Assembly: GCF_900109605.1 (NCBI RefSeq)
Contig: NZ_FOAM01000005.1
Span: 287,534-351,533 of the forward strand
From: Xaviernesmea oryzae
GTDB taxonomy: Bacteria > Pseudomonadota > Alphaproteobacteria > Rhizobiales > Rhizobiaceae
DNA: 64,000 nucleotides
Reading direction: 5' to 3'
Every line of letters begins with the position of its first letter. Position 1 is the stretch's first letter. Under the pieces are notes generated by a model. The model saw nothing but the letters and a program-made list of their open reading frames with translations. It did no database searches and was not told the DNA's origin. Below are positions 25,501 to 34,265 of the stretch, piece after piece. The translations under genes and the position numbers were made by a program.

Positions 25501-26418
25501 ATGTCCAAAGAGCCTAAGCATTTCACCACGCTCGGCGATGTTGCCGCCCGCCAGCTTGCCAATGCCACCAAGACCGTGCCGCAGATGGCCAGCATCACGC
25601 CGCGCTGGCTGGTGCATTGCCTGGAATGGCAGCCCGTCGAAGCCGGCATCCTGCGCGTCAACCGTGTGCGCAACGAGGACCAGGTGGTTGTGGAATGCTC
25701 CGGCCGCGACGAACGCTCCCTGCCGCAGACCTTCGTCGATTACGATGCAAATCCGCGTGAATACATGCTCTGCGCCGTCAACACGGTGGTAGACGTCCAC
25801 ACCCGCATTTCCGACCTCTATTCCTCGCCGCACAACCAGATCGCCGAGCAGCTGCGCCTGTCGATCGAGGTTATCAAGGAGCAGCAGGAAAGCCAGCTGA
25901 TCAACAGCCCGGAATATGGCCTGCTCGCCAATGTCGCCCCCTCCCAGCGCATCAAGAGCCCGACCGGCACGCCGACCCCTGACGCGATGGACAGCCTGAT
26001 TACCAAGGTCTGGAAGCAGCCGGCCTTCATTCTGGCCCATCCCGACGCCATTGCCGCTTTCGGCCGCGAATGCACCCGCCGCGGCGTTCCCCCGGCAACC
26101 GTCACCATGTTCGGCTCGCCCTTCCTCACTTGGCGCGGCATCCCGATCGTTCCCTCGAACAAGCTTCCCGTGGTCAAGGGCAAGTCGTCCTTCATCCTGC
26201 TGCGTGTCGGCCAGGAACGCCAGGGCGTCGTCGGCATCTTCCAGCCGAACCTGCCGGGCGAACAGAGCCCCGGCCTCTCGGTGCGCTTCATGGGCATCAA
26301 CGACAAGGCGATCGCCTCCTATCTCGTCTCGCTCTATTGCTCGCTCGCCATCCTGACCGAAGACGCCGTTGCCGTTCTCGAAGACGTCGATATCACGAAG
26401 TTCCACAACTATGGCTGA
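25501..26418 (+). CDS. Family 2A encapsulin shell protein (SrpI-like)
   Basis: A 305-residue HK97-fold capsid-like protein of the family 2 encapsulin group, once labelled major membrane protein I/SrpI. Supporting features are the N-arm region FTTLGDVAARQLANATKTVP, the early TPRWLVHCLEWQPVEAGILR, SSPHNQIAEQLRLSIEVIKE, and the late YLVSLYCSLAILTEDAVAVL then FHNYG ending. Length is close to SrpI, and there is no inserted cyclic-nucleotide-binding domain, which places it in family 2A. Such proteins self-assemble into icosahedral shells that package a cysteine desulfurase. The stop overlaps the desulfurase gene by 8 bp. GGAAG precedes the ATG at 25501; an upstream in-frame ATG at 25399 lacks conservation. 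Confidence 0.93.
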   Translation: MSKEPKHFTTLGDVAARQLANATKTVPQMASITPRWLVHCLEWQPVEAGILRVNRVRNEDQVVVECSGRDERSLPQTFVDYDANPREYMLCAVNTVVDVHTRISDLYSSPHNQIAEQLRLSIEVIKEQQESQLINSPEYGLLANVAPSQRIKSPTGTPTPDAMDSLITKVWKQPAFILAHPDAIAAFGRECTRRGVPPATVTMFGSPFLTWRGIPIVPSNKLPVVKGKSSFILLRVGQERQGVVGIFQPNLPGEQSPGLSVRFMGINDKAIASYLVSLYCSLAILTEDAVAVLEDVDITKFHNYG

Positions 26419-28138
26419 TATCCCCTCCTCTCTCCTGACACCGGGAGCGCAGGCGCCGGATTGGCTTCCGGATCCGGCCTTCCTCGCCCAGATGGCCAAT
26501 GCGTTGCTGCACGCATTGCCGGGCGAGAACCCGGTTCTGCCGAGCGGGGCAGGCGGCGCATCCGCGCCATCTCTGCCCGCCGCACCCGTCACGCCGCCCA
26601 TCGTGGTGGCGCAGGCGCCCGCTCCCTTGGCGGCGCTGCCCGTCAGCGCGGATCCCAACATACCGGGCCTTGCCGAGCAGGGCATCTTGGGAACGGGGTC
26701 CAGGCCCTATTTCCTGGGTTATGGCGAGCGCCGCACCGGCTTCGAACCGAAGCCGATTGCCCCCCTGTCGCAAAGCGTGCCCGGCGATGCCGAGTTGGCT
26801 TCGCTTCTGGGCAGCAAGAACGCTGCTCCGAAGGGCTTCGAGCCCGGCCGCGGGGCTTCCGGGAACCAGGCCGCGAAGGCTCCCTATTTCCTGAACGCCG
26901 TGCCGAAGGCCATAAGCCCAACCTCCGGCTCGTCCGCCTATTCGCCCGAAACCGCTCGCGGCGATTTCCCGATCCTCTCGGAGCGGGTCAATGGCAAGCC
27001 GCTGGTCTGGCTCGACAATGCGGCAACCACGCACAAGCCGCGTCAGGTGATCGACCGTCTCAGCTATTTCTATGAGCATGAGAACTCGAACATCCACCGC
27101 GCCGCCCATGCCTTGGCGGGGCGTGCCACGGATGCCTATGAAGAGGCCCGCGAGACAGTTCGCGGCTTCATCAATGCGGCCTCGGCGGACGAGATCGTCT
27201 TCGTGCGTGGCACCACCGAGGCGATCAACCTTGTCGCGGCCAGCTGGGGCCGGCGCAATATCCGCGCTGGTGATGAGATCCTCATCACCTGGCTGGAGCA
27301 TCACGCCAACATCGTGCCCTGGAAGCGGCTGGCGGACGAGACCGGCGCGATCCTTCGCGTCGCGCCCGTCGATGACAATGGCGACATCATCCTCGACGCC
27401 TATGCCAAGCTTCTGGGACCGCGCACCAAGCTGGTCTCCCTGACGCAGGTGTCCAATGCGTTGGGCACGGTCACGCCGGCGCAGCTGATGGTGGCTATGG
27501 CCCATGCGGCAAGCGCGCGCGTTCTGGTGGACGGGGCGCAATCGGTCTCGCATATGCGCACGGATGTCCGGGCGCTGGATGCCGACTGGTTCGTCTTCTC
27601 CGGCCACAAGGTGTTCGGCCCCACCGGCATTGGCGCGCTCTATGCTCGCGCCAATGCCATCCCGGAAATGGACGCCTATCAGAGCGGCGGCAACATGATT
27701 GCCGACGTGACCTTCGAGCGTATCCAGTATCAGCCCGCGCCCGCCTTCTTCGAAGCGGGCACCGGCAATATTGCCGATGCGGTCGGTCTGGGGGCAGCGC
27801 TGAAATATTTGGAGGCCAAGGGCATCGAGGCGGTTGCCGCGCATGAGGAACATCTGATCCATCATTGCGTTGATCGTCTTTCCGCCTTGCCCAAGGTGCG
27901 CATCGTCGGTGCGCCGAAGCATCGGGCGGGCGTCGTCTCCTTCGTGGTGGACGGAATGAAGACCGAAGAGGTCGGTCAGGCTCTGTCGAAAGAGGGCATC
28001 GCGGTGCGATCCGGACACCATTGCGCCCAGCCGATCCTGCGGCGTTTCGGGCTGGAAAGCTCGGTACGTCCGTCCTTCGCGCTTTACAACACGACGGGCG
28101 ATATCGACGCGCTGATCGACGTGGTGCGCAAGCTCTAG
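26411..28138 (+). CDS. SufS-type cysteine desulfurase with long cargo-loading N-terminus
   Basis: A 575-residue protein. Residues about 188-575 are a complete group II (SufS-type) cysteine desulfurase with PLP lysine Lys400 in SGHKVFGPTG and catalytic Cys538 in RSGHHCAQPIL. The 138-residue spacing between them equals that in SufS. Residues 1-185 are Pro/Ala/Gly-rich, low-complexity and predicted disordered. Near the start is LAQMANALLHALPG, and PYFL occurs twice (residues 99-102 and 158-161). In family 2A encapsulins an unstructured N-terminal domain directs the desulfurase into the shell, and the same role is inferred here. The start at 26411 (MADIPSS) overlaps the shell gene stop. It releases sulfur from L-cysteine as enzyme-bound persulfide or S0, giving alanine. 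Confidence 0.94.
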   Translation: MADIPSSLLTPGAQAPDWLPDPAFLAQMANALLHALPGENPVLPSGAGGASAPSLPAAPVTPPIVVAQAPAPLAALPVSADPNIPGLAEQGILGTGSRPYFLGYGERRTGFEPKPIAPLSQSVPGDAELASLLGSKNAAPKGFEPGRGASGNQAAKAPYFLNAVPKAISPTSGSSAYSPETARGDFPILSERVNGKPLVWLDNAATTHKPRQVIDRLSYFYEHENSNIHRAAHALAGRATDAYEEARETVRGFINAASADEIVFVRGTTEAINLVAASWGRRNIRAGDEILITWLEHHANIVPWKRLADETGAILRVAPVDDNGDIILDAYAKLLGPRTKLVSLTQVSNALGTVTPAQLMVAMAHAASARVLVDGAQSVSHMRTDVRALDADWFVFSGHKVFGPTGIGALYARANAIPEMDAYQSGGNMIADVTFERIQYQPAPAFFEAGTGNIADAVGLGAALKYLEAKGIEAVAAHEEHLIHHCVDRLSALPKVRIVGAPKHRAGVVSFVVDGMKTEEVGQALSKEGIAVRSGHHCAQPILRRFGLESSVRPSFALYNTTGDIDALIDVVRKL

Positions 28139-28305
28139 CTCTTTCCAGCCGGGGCGCGACCCCGAGCGTATGGACGGAGCAAAAGGCATGGTCGGCCTGG
28201 ACTTTAGGTCCCGGCCGGCCCGTTTCATGCAGAATTAGCGGCGGCCGACAAGGCCGCGCTGGATCGGGCGCGCAGACGCTTGGGTTCTTTGAGGGGAGGC
28301 ATGCC

Positions 28306-29154
28306 ATGCATTTGTTCGTCAACGACGCTTTCGCACTCGAGCCGGTGGCCGTCAGGCAGGTCGGCGATATCTGGGCTCAGCTGTGCGAGGAGGCCGTGCT
28401 GGCCGCCAAAAGCGATATCGCGCTGACTCGGGCGATGAATGCCGCCATTCTCTATCATGGCAGTTTCGCCGCAGCGCTGACGCACCGCCTGGCCCTGAAG
28501 CTCGCCGATCATGATCTCGATGTGGACGAGCTGACGGTGGCGATCACCCAGGTCTTCCTCAGCGATCCGGCGATCCTCACGGCCGCCGCCGCCGACCTTC
28601 TGGCCATCAAGGAGCGCGACCCCTCCAATGCCGAAATCCTGACGCCCTTCCTTTACTTCAAGGGCTTCCTCGCGTTGCAGGGCCAGCGTGTCGGCCATTG
28701 GCTCTGGCACCATGACCGCCTGCACTTTGCGCGCCACCTGCAAAGCCGCATTTCGGAAGTGTTGGGCATCGATATCCACCCCGCCGCGCGGATGGGCAAG
28801 GGCATCATGCTCGATCATGGCAGCGGTCTCGTCATCGGCGAGACAGCAGTGGTCGAAGACGACGTCTCCATTCTCCAGAACGTGACGCTGGGCGGCACCG
28901 GCAAGGAAAGCGGTGACCGTCATCCCAAGGTCCGTCACGGCGTGCTGATCGGCGCGGGCGCCAAGATCCTCGGCAATATCGAGATCGGCGAAGGCGCCAA
29001 GATCGGCGCCGGCTCGGTGGTCGTCCGCTCGGTCGCGCCCTACACCTCCGTCGTCGGCGTCCCCGCCCGCCCCGTCGGCCATGCCGCGCCCGGCTCCGCC
29101 CTACCCGGCGTTTCCATGCAGCAGACATTGGACGAGCCGGATTATGTGATCTGA
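28306..29154 (+). CDS. cysE: Serine O-acetyltransferase
   Basis: A 282-residue CysE. The N-terminal helical SATase domain includes DPSNAEILTPFLYFKGFLAL and GHWLWHHDR. The left-handed beta-helix has GIDIHPAARMGKGIMLDHGS, TAVVEDDVSILQNVTLGGTG and KIGAGSVVVRSV. It makes O-acetylserine, the acceptor for sulfide in cysteine synthesis. GAGGGGAGG precedes the ATG at 28306; longer frames upstream overlap the desulfurase gene and are not used. It lies 167 bp after the desulfurase gene on the same strand, so the locus pairs cysteine breakdown inside a shell with supply of the cysteine precursor. Confidence 0.95.
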   Translation: MHLFVNDAFALEPVAVRQVGDIWAQLCEEAVLAAKSDIALTRAMNAAILYHGSFAAALTHRLALKLADHDLDVDELTVAITQVFLSDPAILTAAAADLLAIKERDPSNAEILTPFLYFKGFLALQGQRVGHWLWHHDRLHFARHLQSRISEVLGIDIHPAARMGKGIMLDHGSGLVIGETAVVEDDVSILQNVTLGGTGKESGDRHPKVRHGVLIGAGAKILGNIEIGEGAKIGAGSVVVRSVAPYTSVVGVPARPVGHAAPGSALPGVSMQQTLDEPDYVI

Positions 29155-29830
29155 GCCGGCATAGTCGTCGCCGACCGGACCTCATAGCGATCAGACGCAC
29201 ATTGCCACGGCGCCTGCGTCGGCATCGATGGCCGGACACCTATTAAGGCCGCACCGGGCCAGAGCATTTCAGAGGGTCGTGCCGGAGCAGGCTCGACGCT
29301 CAGGTTTTTCGCTTCGCATTTCCGATAGCCGCCAACCTCTCAGTCTCTGCCCATCCATCGGCCGATACTCTGTCAGCGCGAGCCTTTTAGCGCCTTCTAG
29401 CCACGGGCCCGCCGCAATGCAGCGCCCCAACGCTGCCCGTCCTGTCACCTTGCTTCAACGATCGCCTGAAAGCCGGCATGCCTGGCGCGGCGTTACGTCC
29501 GCCTGCGGCGACTGCGCGTTGGCAATGCCTTGCTCCAACATCAGCATGCCGATGCCGACCGGCACGCAGCGAGACCCTCCGCCTTGCTGACCGCCGTCTG
29601 AAACATTAGGGCGGCACTCAGCCCACTTTTGCTGCGATCACCGCACGGCCAGGCGTGCCAGAAGATGCGCCATCGGCAGCGCCCCGTCATCCCCTTTCAC
29701 TGCGGATCAAGCCTTGGTTTTGCGCAGCAGCGCAGGCATCCAAAGCCGCCCACTCATCACCCTCACCTTTTCCACCGCCTCTGGAAAAAATGGCAGCCAT
29801 GCGCAAAAGCGCTTGCACCCCTCAGTTTGT
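29155..29830. other. ~680-bp gap without a supported gene
   Basis: Short overlapping frames on both strands have no recognisable similarity and no credible ribosome site. No strong terminator for the encapsulin operon could be identified. The right end holds the operator and promoter of the next ABC operon. Confidence 0.5.
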
Positions 29831-29849
29831 TTGTTAATGTGCCTAACAA
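29831..29849 (+). promoter_or_regulatory. Putative ROK-repressor operator
   Basis: TTGTTA (29831-29836) and TAACAA (29844-29849) form a perfect dyad with a 7-bp spacer, about 63 bp before the binding-protein start. ROK/NagC-type repressors often bind TTN-rich dyads of this type, and a ROK gene closes this gene cluster at 36522-37694. The link is inference. Confidence 0.45.
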
Positions 29850-29912
29850 TCGCTGGAAAGATCCGGAACGGATGCCCGGCAGGAACAGCAACATGCATCA
29901 GGAGACCATTCG

Positions 29913-31184
29913 ATGAGTTTCAAAGCTGGCTTCGGCCTCAGCGCGCTGGCGGCAGGCGCTCTTTTCTCCGTGGGAACGGCCCACGCTCAGGAGAAGGTCA
30001 CGCTCGAATACTGGGTTTATTCCGACTTTGCGCAGGGCGAGGCGCTGAAGCTGCAGCAGAGCTTCATCGATGAATTCGAAGCCAAGCATCCGGGACTGAC
30101 CATCAATATAGCCGGCAAGGGCGACGACGATCTGCTGACCGGCCAGATCGCTGGCGCCGCCAGCGGCAGCGGCCCCGATGTCTTCATGAACTCGACGTCG
30201 GCCGGCGCTTCGCTCGTTCAGGCCGGCGCGCTGAAGAACATCTATGCCGAATGGATGGCGATGCCGGACAGCTTCCGCGCTCAGTTCAACAAAGATCTGA
30301 TCGCGATGTGCACGCCGAAGCCGGAGACGATGTACTGCATCCCCTATACCGGTTACGGCTCGCTGATGTTCCGCAACCTGACGGTGCTCGAACAGGCCGG
30401 CGTCGACACCAAGGCGCCGATCAAGGATTGGGCCGACTGGCTGTCGCAGATGGAAAAGGTCAAGGCCGCCGGCAAATACGGCGTTCCCGACATGACACAG
30501 AACTGGGCGTCGTTCCTCAACATCTATTCCGGTGTGGCCGAAGCCAGCGAATGGGGTGCGGATTTCGAGACCAAGAAGACGCTGATCAATCCGGAAAAAT
30601 ATGCCAAGACGGCCGAATTCTTCCAGAAGCTGAAGCCCTTCTCCACGGGCACCAACATCAACGACCAGGCGACGCGCGATCTGTTCATCAGCAACGAACT
30701 GGCCTTCTACATCAACGGCCCCTGGGTCAATCCGCCGCTGGAGCAGGCCGCCAAGGCCTCCGGTCTGAAATATGACTGGGTGATGGTTCCCGGCGCGACG
30801 GAAGGCAAGAAGGCTGGCGTGCAGGGCTATGAGTTCATCGGCGTGGCGCCCAAGGCCAATTCCAAGCTCGCCTTCGAATTCGCGGCCTTCGTCACCGAGA
30901 AGCAGCAGATGACGCGCTGGGCCGCAGCACTCGGCCGATACAACAGCAATGTGGAGTCACTGGCGGATCCCTCGGTATCCAGCAATCCGCTTCTGGCTGC
31001 GACCTACGAGTCGGCGAAGACCGCTCTATACAACAAGCCGCCCTTCTTCCTCGGCACCTTCCCGAACAGCTACTGGTCGGCCATCACCGACAATGCCTCG
31101 GCTGTAGCGGATGGCGACATGAAGCCGGACGAAGCCGCCTCCGAGCTGATCGAGCAGCTGAACGAAATCCTGGCTGACGGCTGA
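29913..31184 (+). CDS. Carbohydrate ABC transporter binding protein (SBP family 1)
   Basis: A 423-residue exported protein with a signal peptide ending at AHAQ and the family 1 fold. Motifs are VTLEYWVYSDF, the FIDEFEAKHPGLTINIAGKG region, SGPDVFMNSTSAG, and INGPWVNPPLEQA. AGGAGA precedes the ATG. It is the first gene of a CUT1-type importer operon with two permeases, an ATPase, a kinase and a SIS-domain protein. The downstream enzymes suggest an amino sugar or related glycoside as ligand. Confidence 0.93.
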   Translation: MSFKAGFGLSALAAGALFSVGTAHAQEKVTLEYWVYSDFAQGEALKLQQSFIDEFEAKHPGLTINIAGKGDDDLLTGQIAGAASGSGPDVFMNSTSAGASLVQAGALKNIYAEWMAMPDSFRAQFNKDLIAMCTPKPETMYCIPYTGYGSLMFRNLTVLEQAGVDTKAPIKDWADWLSQMEKVKAAGKYGVPDMTQNWASFLNIYSGVAEASEWGADFETKKTLINPEKYAKTAEFFQKLKPFSTGTNINDQATRDLFISNELAFYINGPWVNPPLEQAAKASGLKYDWVMVPGATEGKKAGVQGYEFIGVAPKANSKLAFEFAAFVTEKQQMTRWAAALGRYNSNVESLADPSVSSNPLLAATYESAKTALYNKPPFFLGTFPNSYWSAITDNASAVADGDMKPDEAASELIEQLNEILADG

Positions 31185-31190
31185 CGCTGA

Positions 31191-31220
31191 TGCAGCAGCC
31201 GGTTCTTGCCGGCTGCTGCA
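31191..31220 (+). terminator. Perfect 12-bp hairpin after the binding-protein gene
   Basis: TGCAGCAGCCGG (31191-31202) and CCGGCTGCTGCA (31209-31220) pair perfectly around TTCTTG, six bases after the stop codon and 23 bp before the permease start. No U-tract follows. It should protect the binding-protein message or attenuate transcription into the permease genes. Confidence 0.7.
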
Positions 31221-31243
31221 GGCCTCGCGTTGAAGGAAATATC

Positions 31244-32137
31244 ATGTCATCGAGAACGACGCGCAGCATCGCGCATTACCTGATGCTGTCTCCCTTCATG
31301 CTGCTCTTTGCGGTGTTCTTTCTCTATCCGATCGTCAGCGGGTTGTTCTATTCGTTCTTCGAATGGAACGCGTCGCAGACCTCGCATTTCGTCGGGCTTG
31401 CCAACTACACCAAGGTCTTCACCTCGCGCAATTTCGAGAAGGCGACCTGGAATCTCCTGATCTATGTCTCGATCACCGTGCCGCTCGGCATCTTCGTCGC
31501 TCTCAGCCTGGCACTGCTGGTCGATAGCTTCAGCGGCTTCTGGGCGAAGTTCTTCCGCAGCGCCTTCTTCATTCCGGTGGTCATGCCTTTGTTCCTGGCC
31601 GCCACGATCTGGCGCTGGATCTATGCGCCGAATTTCGGCCTGCTGAACACCATTCTCGGCTGGTTCGGCATGCCCTCCGTCCAGTTTCTGAACGACACCG
31701 GCACCATGCTCTATGCGATGATCGCCGTCGATGTCTGGGTCTCCGCCGGCTTCAACATGGTCATCATCCTGGCCGGGCTGAAGAACGTGCCGCGCCACTA
31801 TTACGAGGCCGCGCGTCTGGATGGCGCCAGCACCTTCCAGCAGGTCGTACATGTCACGCTGCCCTCCATCCGGCCGGTGCTGTTCTTCGTGATCACCTAC
31901 GGGCTGATCTCCGCGCTCCAGGTCTTCGATGTTCCCTGGCTGCTGACCGGCTCGTCCTTTGCCGAATATGGCGGCCGCGCCAACGCGCTCCTCTTCCCGG
32001 TCATGGACATGATGGGCCGCGGTTTCGGCAGCGTCCGCTTCGGACAGGCCTCCGCCTATGGCTTCATGCTGACCATCCTCATCGTCTGCGTGACCGCCGT
32101 GATGTTCGCCCTGCGCAAGAAATTTGGTGACGCATGA
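31244..32137 (+). CDS. Carbohydrate ABC transporter permease (MalF/UgpA-type)
   Basis: A 297-residue CUT1 permease with six predicted membrane helices and the EAA loop NVPRHYYEAARLDGAS near residues 182-197. The start at 31244 follows GAAGGAA. It pairs with the MalG-type permease whose start overlaps its stop codon (ATGA). The substrate is set by the binding protein encoded upstream. Confidence 0.95.
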   Translation: MSSRTTRSIAHYLMLSPFMLLFAVFFLYPIVSGLFYSFFEWNASQTSHFVGLANYTKVFTSRNFEKATWNLLIYVSITVPLGIFVALSLALLVDSFSGFWAKFFRSAFFIPVVMPLFLAATIWRWIYAPNFGLLNTILGWFGMPSVQFLNDTGTMLYAMIAVDVWVSAGFNMVIILAGLKNVPRHYYEAARLDGASTFQQVVHVTLPSIRPVLFFVITYGLISALQVFDVPWLLTGSSFAEYGGRANALLFPVMDMMGRGFGSVRFGQASAYGFMLTILIVCVTAVMFALRKKFGDA

Positions 32138-33027
32138 GCACGACCGTAACGCCTGCCGCAACTCTCTCGTCCGCTTCCGCCTCCATTGCATCACGTCGGT
32201 CCGTCTCGATCGCGACCATCCTGAAATGGCTCGTCGCCATTTGCGTGGCGATCGTCGCCGTGTTCCCGATCTGGTGGATGTTCAACGTGGTCTTCTCGCA
32301 TCCCGGCGTGCCGATCTCGATCAATCCGCGTCTCTACCCGACGTCGTTGAGCGCAGGGCTGAACAACATCCTGACCATCTTCACGGAGACGGATTATCTT
32401 AGGGCTTATTATGTCTCGGTGATGTACACGCTGCTGACCATCATCGGCATCCTGCTCTTCTCGTCGATGGCAGCTTTCGAGTTCGCGCAGTTCCAGTTTC
32501 CCGGCAAGAACCTGCTCTTCGGCATCGTCATGATCTCGCTCATGGTGCCGAAGGCCGTCACGATCATCCCCACCTACCTGCTGACGGTGCAGCTCGGCTG
32601 GCTCAACACGATGCAGGGTCTGGTCGTGCCCGGGCTTGCCTCCGCCTTCGGCCTGTTCATGCTGATCCAGTTCATGAAGAGCATTCCCGCGGAAATGATC
32701 GAGGCGGCCCGGCTGGATGGGGCCAACCACTTCCAGATCTACTGGCATGTGGCGATACCGCTGTCGAAGAACGCGCTGATCACGCTCGCGATCCTCACCT
32801 TCATGAGCACCTGGGGCAACTACATCTGGCCGCTGATCGTGGCGCCGAGCCCGACCATGTACACGGTCGGTCAGGTGGTGGGTCTGTTCAACGCGCCCTA
32901 TTCGCACACCACGGTCGATATCGTCATGACGGCCAATCTGCTCGCCGCCGTCCCGCCGCTGATCTTCTTCCTGATCTTCCAGCGCCAGATCGTCGAGGGA
33001 ATCGCGCACTCCGGAACCAAGGGCTAG
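32134..33027 (+). CDS. Carbohydrate ABC transporter permease (MalG/UgpE-type)
   Basis: A 297-residue inner-membrane permease with six helices and the EAA loop SIPAEMIEAARLDGANHFQI near residues 187-206. It overlaps the partner permease gene by 4 bp. The N-terminal ~25 residues are Ser/Ala/Thr-rich and cytoplasmic before the first helix. Confidence 0.95.
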   Translation: MSTTVTPAATLSSASASIASRRSVSIATILKWLVAICVAIVAVFPIWWMFNVVFSHPGVPISINPRLYPTSLSAGLNNILTIFTETDYLRAYYVSVMYTLLTIIGILLFSSMAAFEFAQFQFPGKNLLFGIVMISLMVPKAVTIIPTYLLTVQLGWLNTMQGLVVPGLASAFGLFMLIQFMKSIPAEMIEAARLDGANHFQIYWHVAIPLSKNALITLAILTFMSTWGNYIWPLIVAPSPTMYTVGQVVGLFNAPYSHTTVDIVMTANLLAAVPPLIFFLIFQRQIVEGIAHSGTKG

Positions 33028-33108
33028 GCGCGCCTCACGCCTCCCCACACCCTCCGCTTCTGACCGCAGTCTCCTGCGGCGCGACCAGCCATGAATAAGG
33101 TCATCGCC

Positions 33109-34215
33109 ATGTCCAGCTTACAGATTTCGAACGCCGCCAAGGCCTATGGTGCGGTCCCAATCCTTGATAACATCAACCTCGATATCGCCAGCGGCGAGTT
33201 CGTCGTCTTCGTCGGGCCGTCGGGCTGCGGAAAATCCACGCTGCTGCGCATGATCTCGGGGCTCGAAGACATCACAGCTGGCGAGATGCGCCTGGATGAT
33301 CGCGTCATCAACCATGTCGATCCTGCCAAGCGGGGCATCGCCATGGTGTTTCAATCCTATGCCCTTTATCCGCACCTGACCGTGTTCGAGAACATGGCCT
33401 TCAGCCTGACCATGGCGCGCGCGCCCATGGCCGAACGCAAGGAAAAGGTCGAGCGCGCCGCCGAAATCCTGCGGCTCACGCATCTGCTGGATCGGCGGCC
33501 GGCCCAGCTTTCCGGCGGGCAGAAACAGCGCGTGGCCATCGGCAGGGCGATCGTGCGCCAGCCAAAGGTCTTCCTCTTCGACGAGCCCTTGTCCAACCTC
33601 GATGCCGAGCTGCGGGTGCAGATGCGCGCCGAGCTGATCCAGCTGCATCAGCGCCTGCGCGCAACCATGATCTACGTCACGCACGATCAGGTCGAAGCGA
33701 TGACGCTCGCCGACAAGATCGTCGTGCTGAACGGCGGCCGGATCCAGCAGGTCGGCCGCCCCCTCGATCTCTATGACGATCCGGACAACAAGTTCGTGGC
33801 CGGTTTCATCGGCACGCCGACGATGAACTTCCTGTCTGCGCGGGTGAAGGACGTGGCGGCCGACCACATCGTGGTGTCAGGCCTTGGCGGCGATACCGCA
33901 GCCGCCGGCCTTGTCATTCCTTTTGCCGGCTTCGATCCCTCGATCCGCGAGATCCAGCTCGGCATCCGGCCAGAGCATGCGACGATCGCCATCGACCCTG
34001 CCTCGGCCGAGGGCCTGGCAGCAAAGGTGACCCTCGTGGAGGAACTCGGCGATCTCACCTCGGTCCACACGGTTCTTGCCAATGGCGAGCGGCTGGTGGC
34101 GCAGAACCATGGCCGCCGCCACAGCGGGGCCATCGAAACGGTCGTCCGCATCGCCGCCGACAAGGCGCTGGTCTTCGATATGGCGGGGCAGCGCCTGCGG
34201 CCGGCCAAGGCGTAA
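33109..34215 (+). CDS. ugpC: Carbohydrate ABC transporter ATPase (UgpC/MalK-type)
   Basis: A 368-residue ATPase with Walker [12 protein letters not shown], signature [14 protein letters not shown], Walker [13 protein letters not shown] and switch histidine in [13 protein letters not shown]-terminal TOBE/MalK-like domain (GIRPEHATI) follows. The ATG at 33109 is preferred because AAGG lies 8 bp upstream; one at 33091 is in frame. It energises the permease pair encoded just upstream. The symbol denotes the subfamily, not glycerol-3-phosphate specificity. Confidence 0.93.
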   Translation: MSSLQISNAAKAYGAVPILDNINLDIASGEFVVFVGPSGCGKSTLLRMISGLEDITAGEMRLDDRVINHVDPAKRGIAMVFQSYALYPHLTVFENMAFSLTMARAPMAERKEKVERAAEILRLTHLLDRRPAQLSGGQKQRVAIGRAIVRQPKVFLFDEPLSNLDAELRVQMRAELIQLHQRLRATMIYVTHDQVEAMTLADKIVVLNGGRIQQVGRPLDLYDDPDNKFVAGFIGTPTMNFLSARVKDVAADHIVVSGLGGDTAAAGLVIPFAGFDPSIREIQLGIRPEHATIAIDPASAEGLAAKVTLVEELGDLTSVHTVLANGERLVAQNHGRRHSGAIETVVRIAADKALVFDMAGQRLRPAKA

Positions 34216-34265
34216 GCGCAGCCGCGCACGCCTCTCATCATACGAATGACGTCTGGAGAAGAACC

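Noticed and set aside
25501..26418. Shell gene read as a prophage major capsid protein
   Set aside because: No portal, terminase, tail or integrase genes are nearby and the adjacent desulfurase plus cysE match encapsulin context.
26393..28228. A 611-codon open frame antisense to the cysteine desulfurase gene
   Set aside because: It is a mirror of the high-GC codon pattern of the sense gene; its translation is low-complexity with no domain, while the sense strand encodes a complete desulfurase.
29228..29898. Short frames in the gap after cysE
   Set aside because: No similarity, no ribosome site and overlapping frames on both strands.
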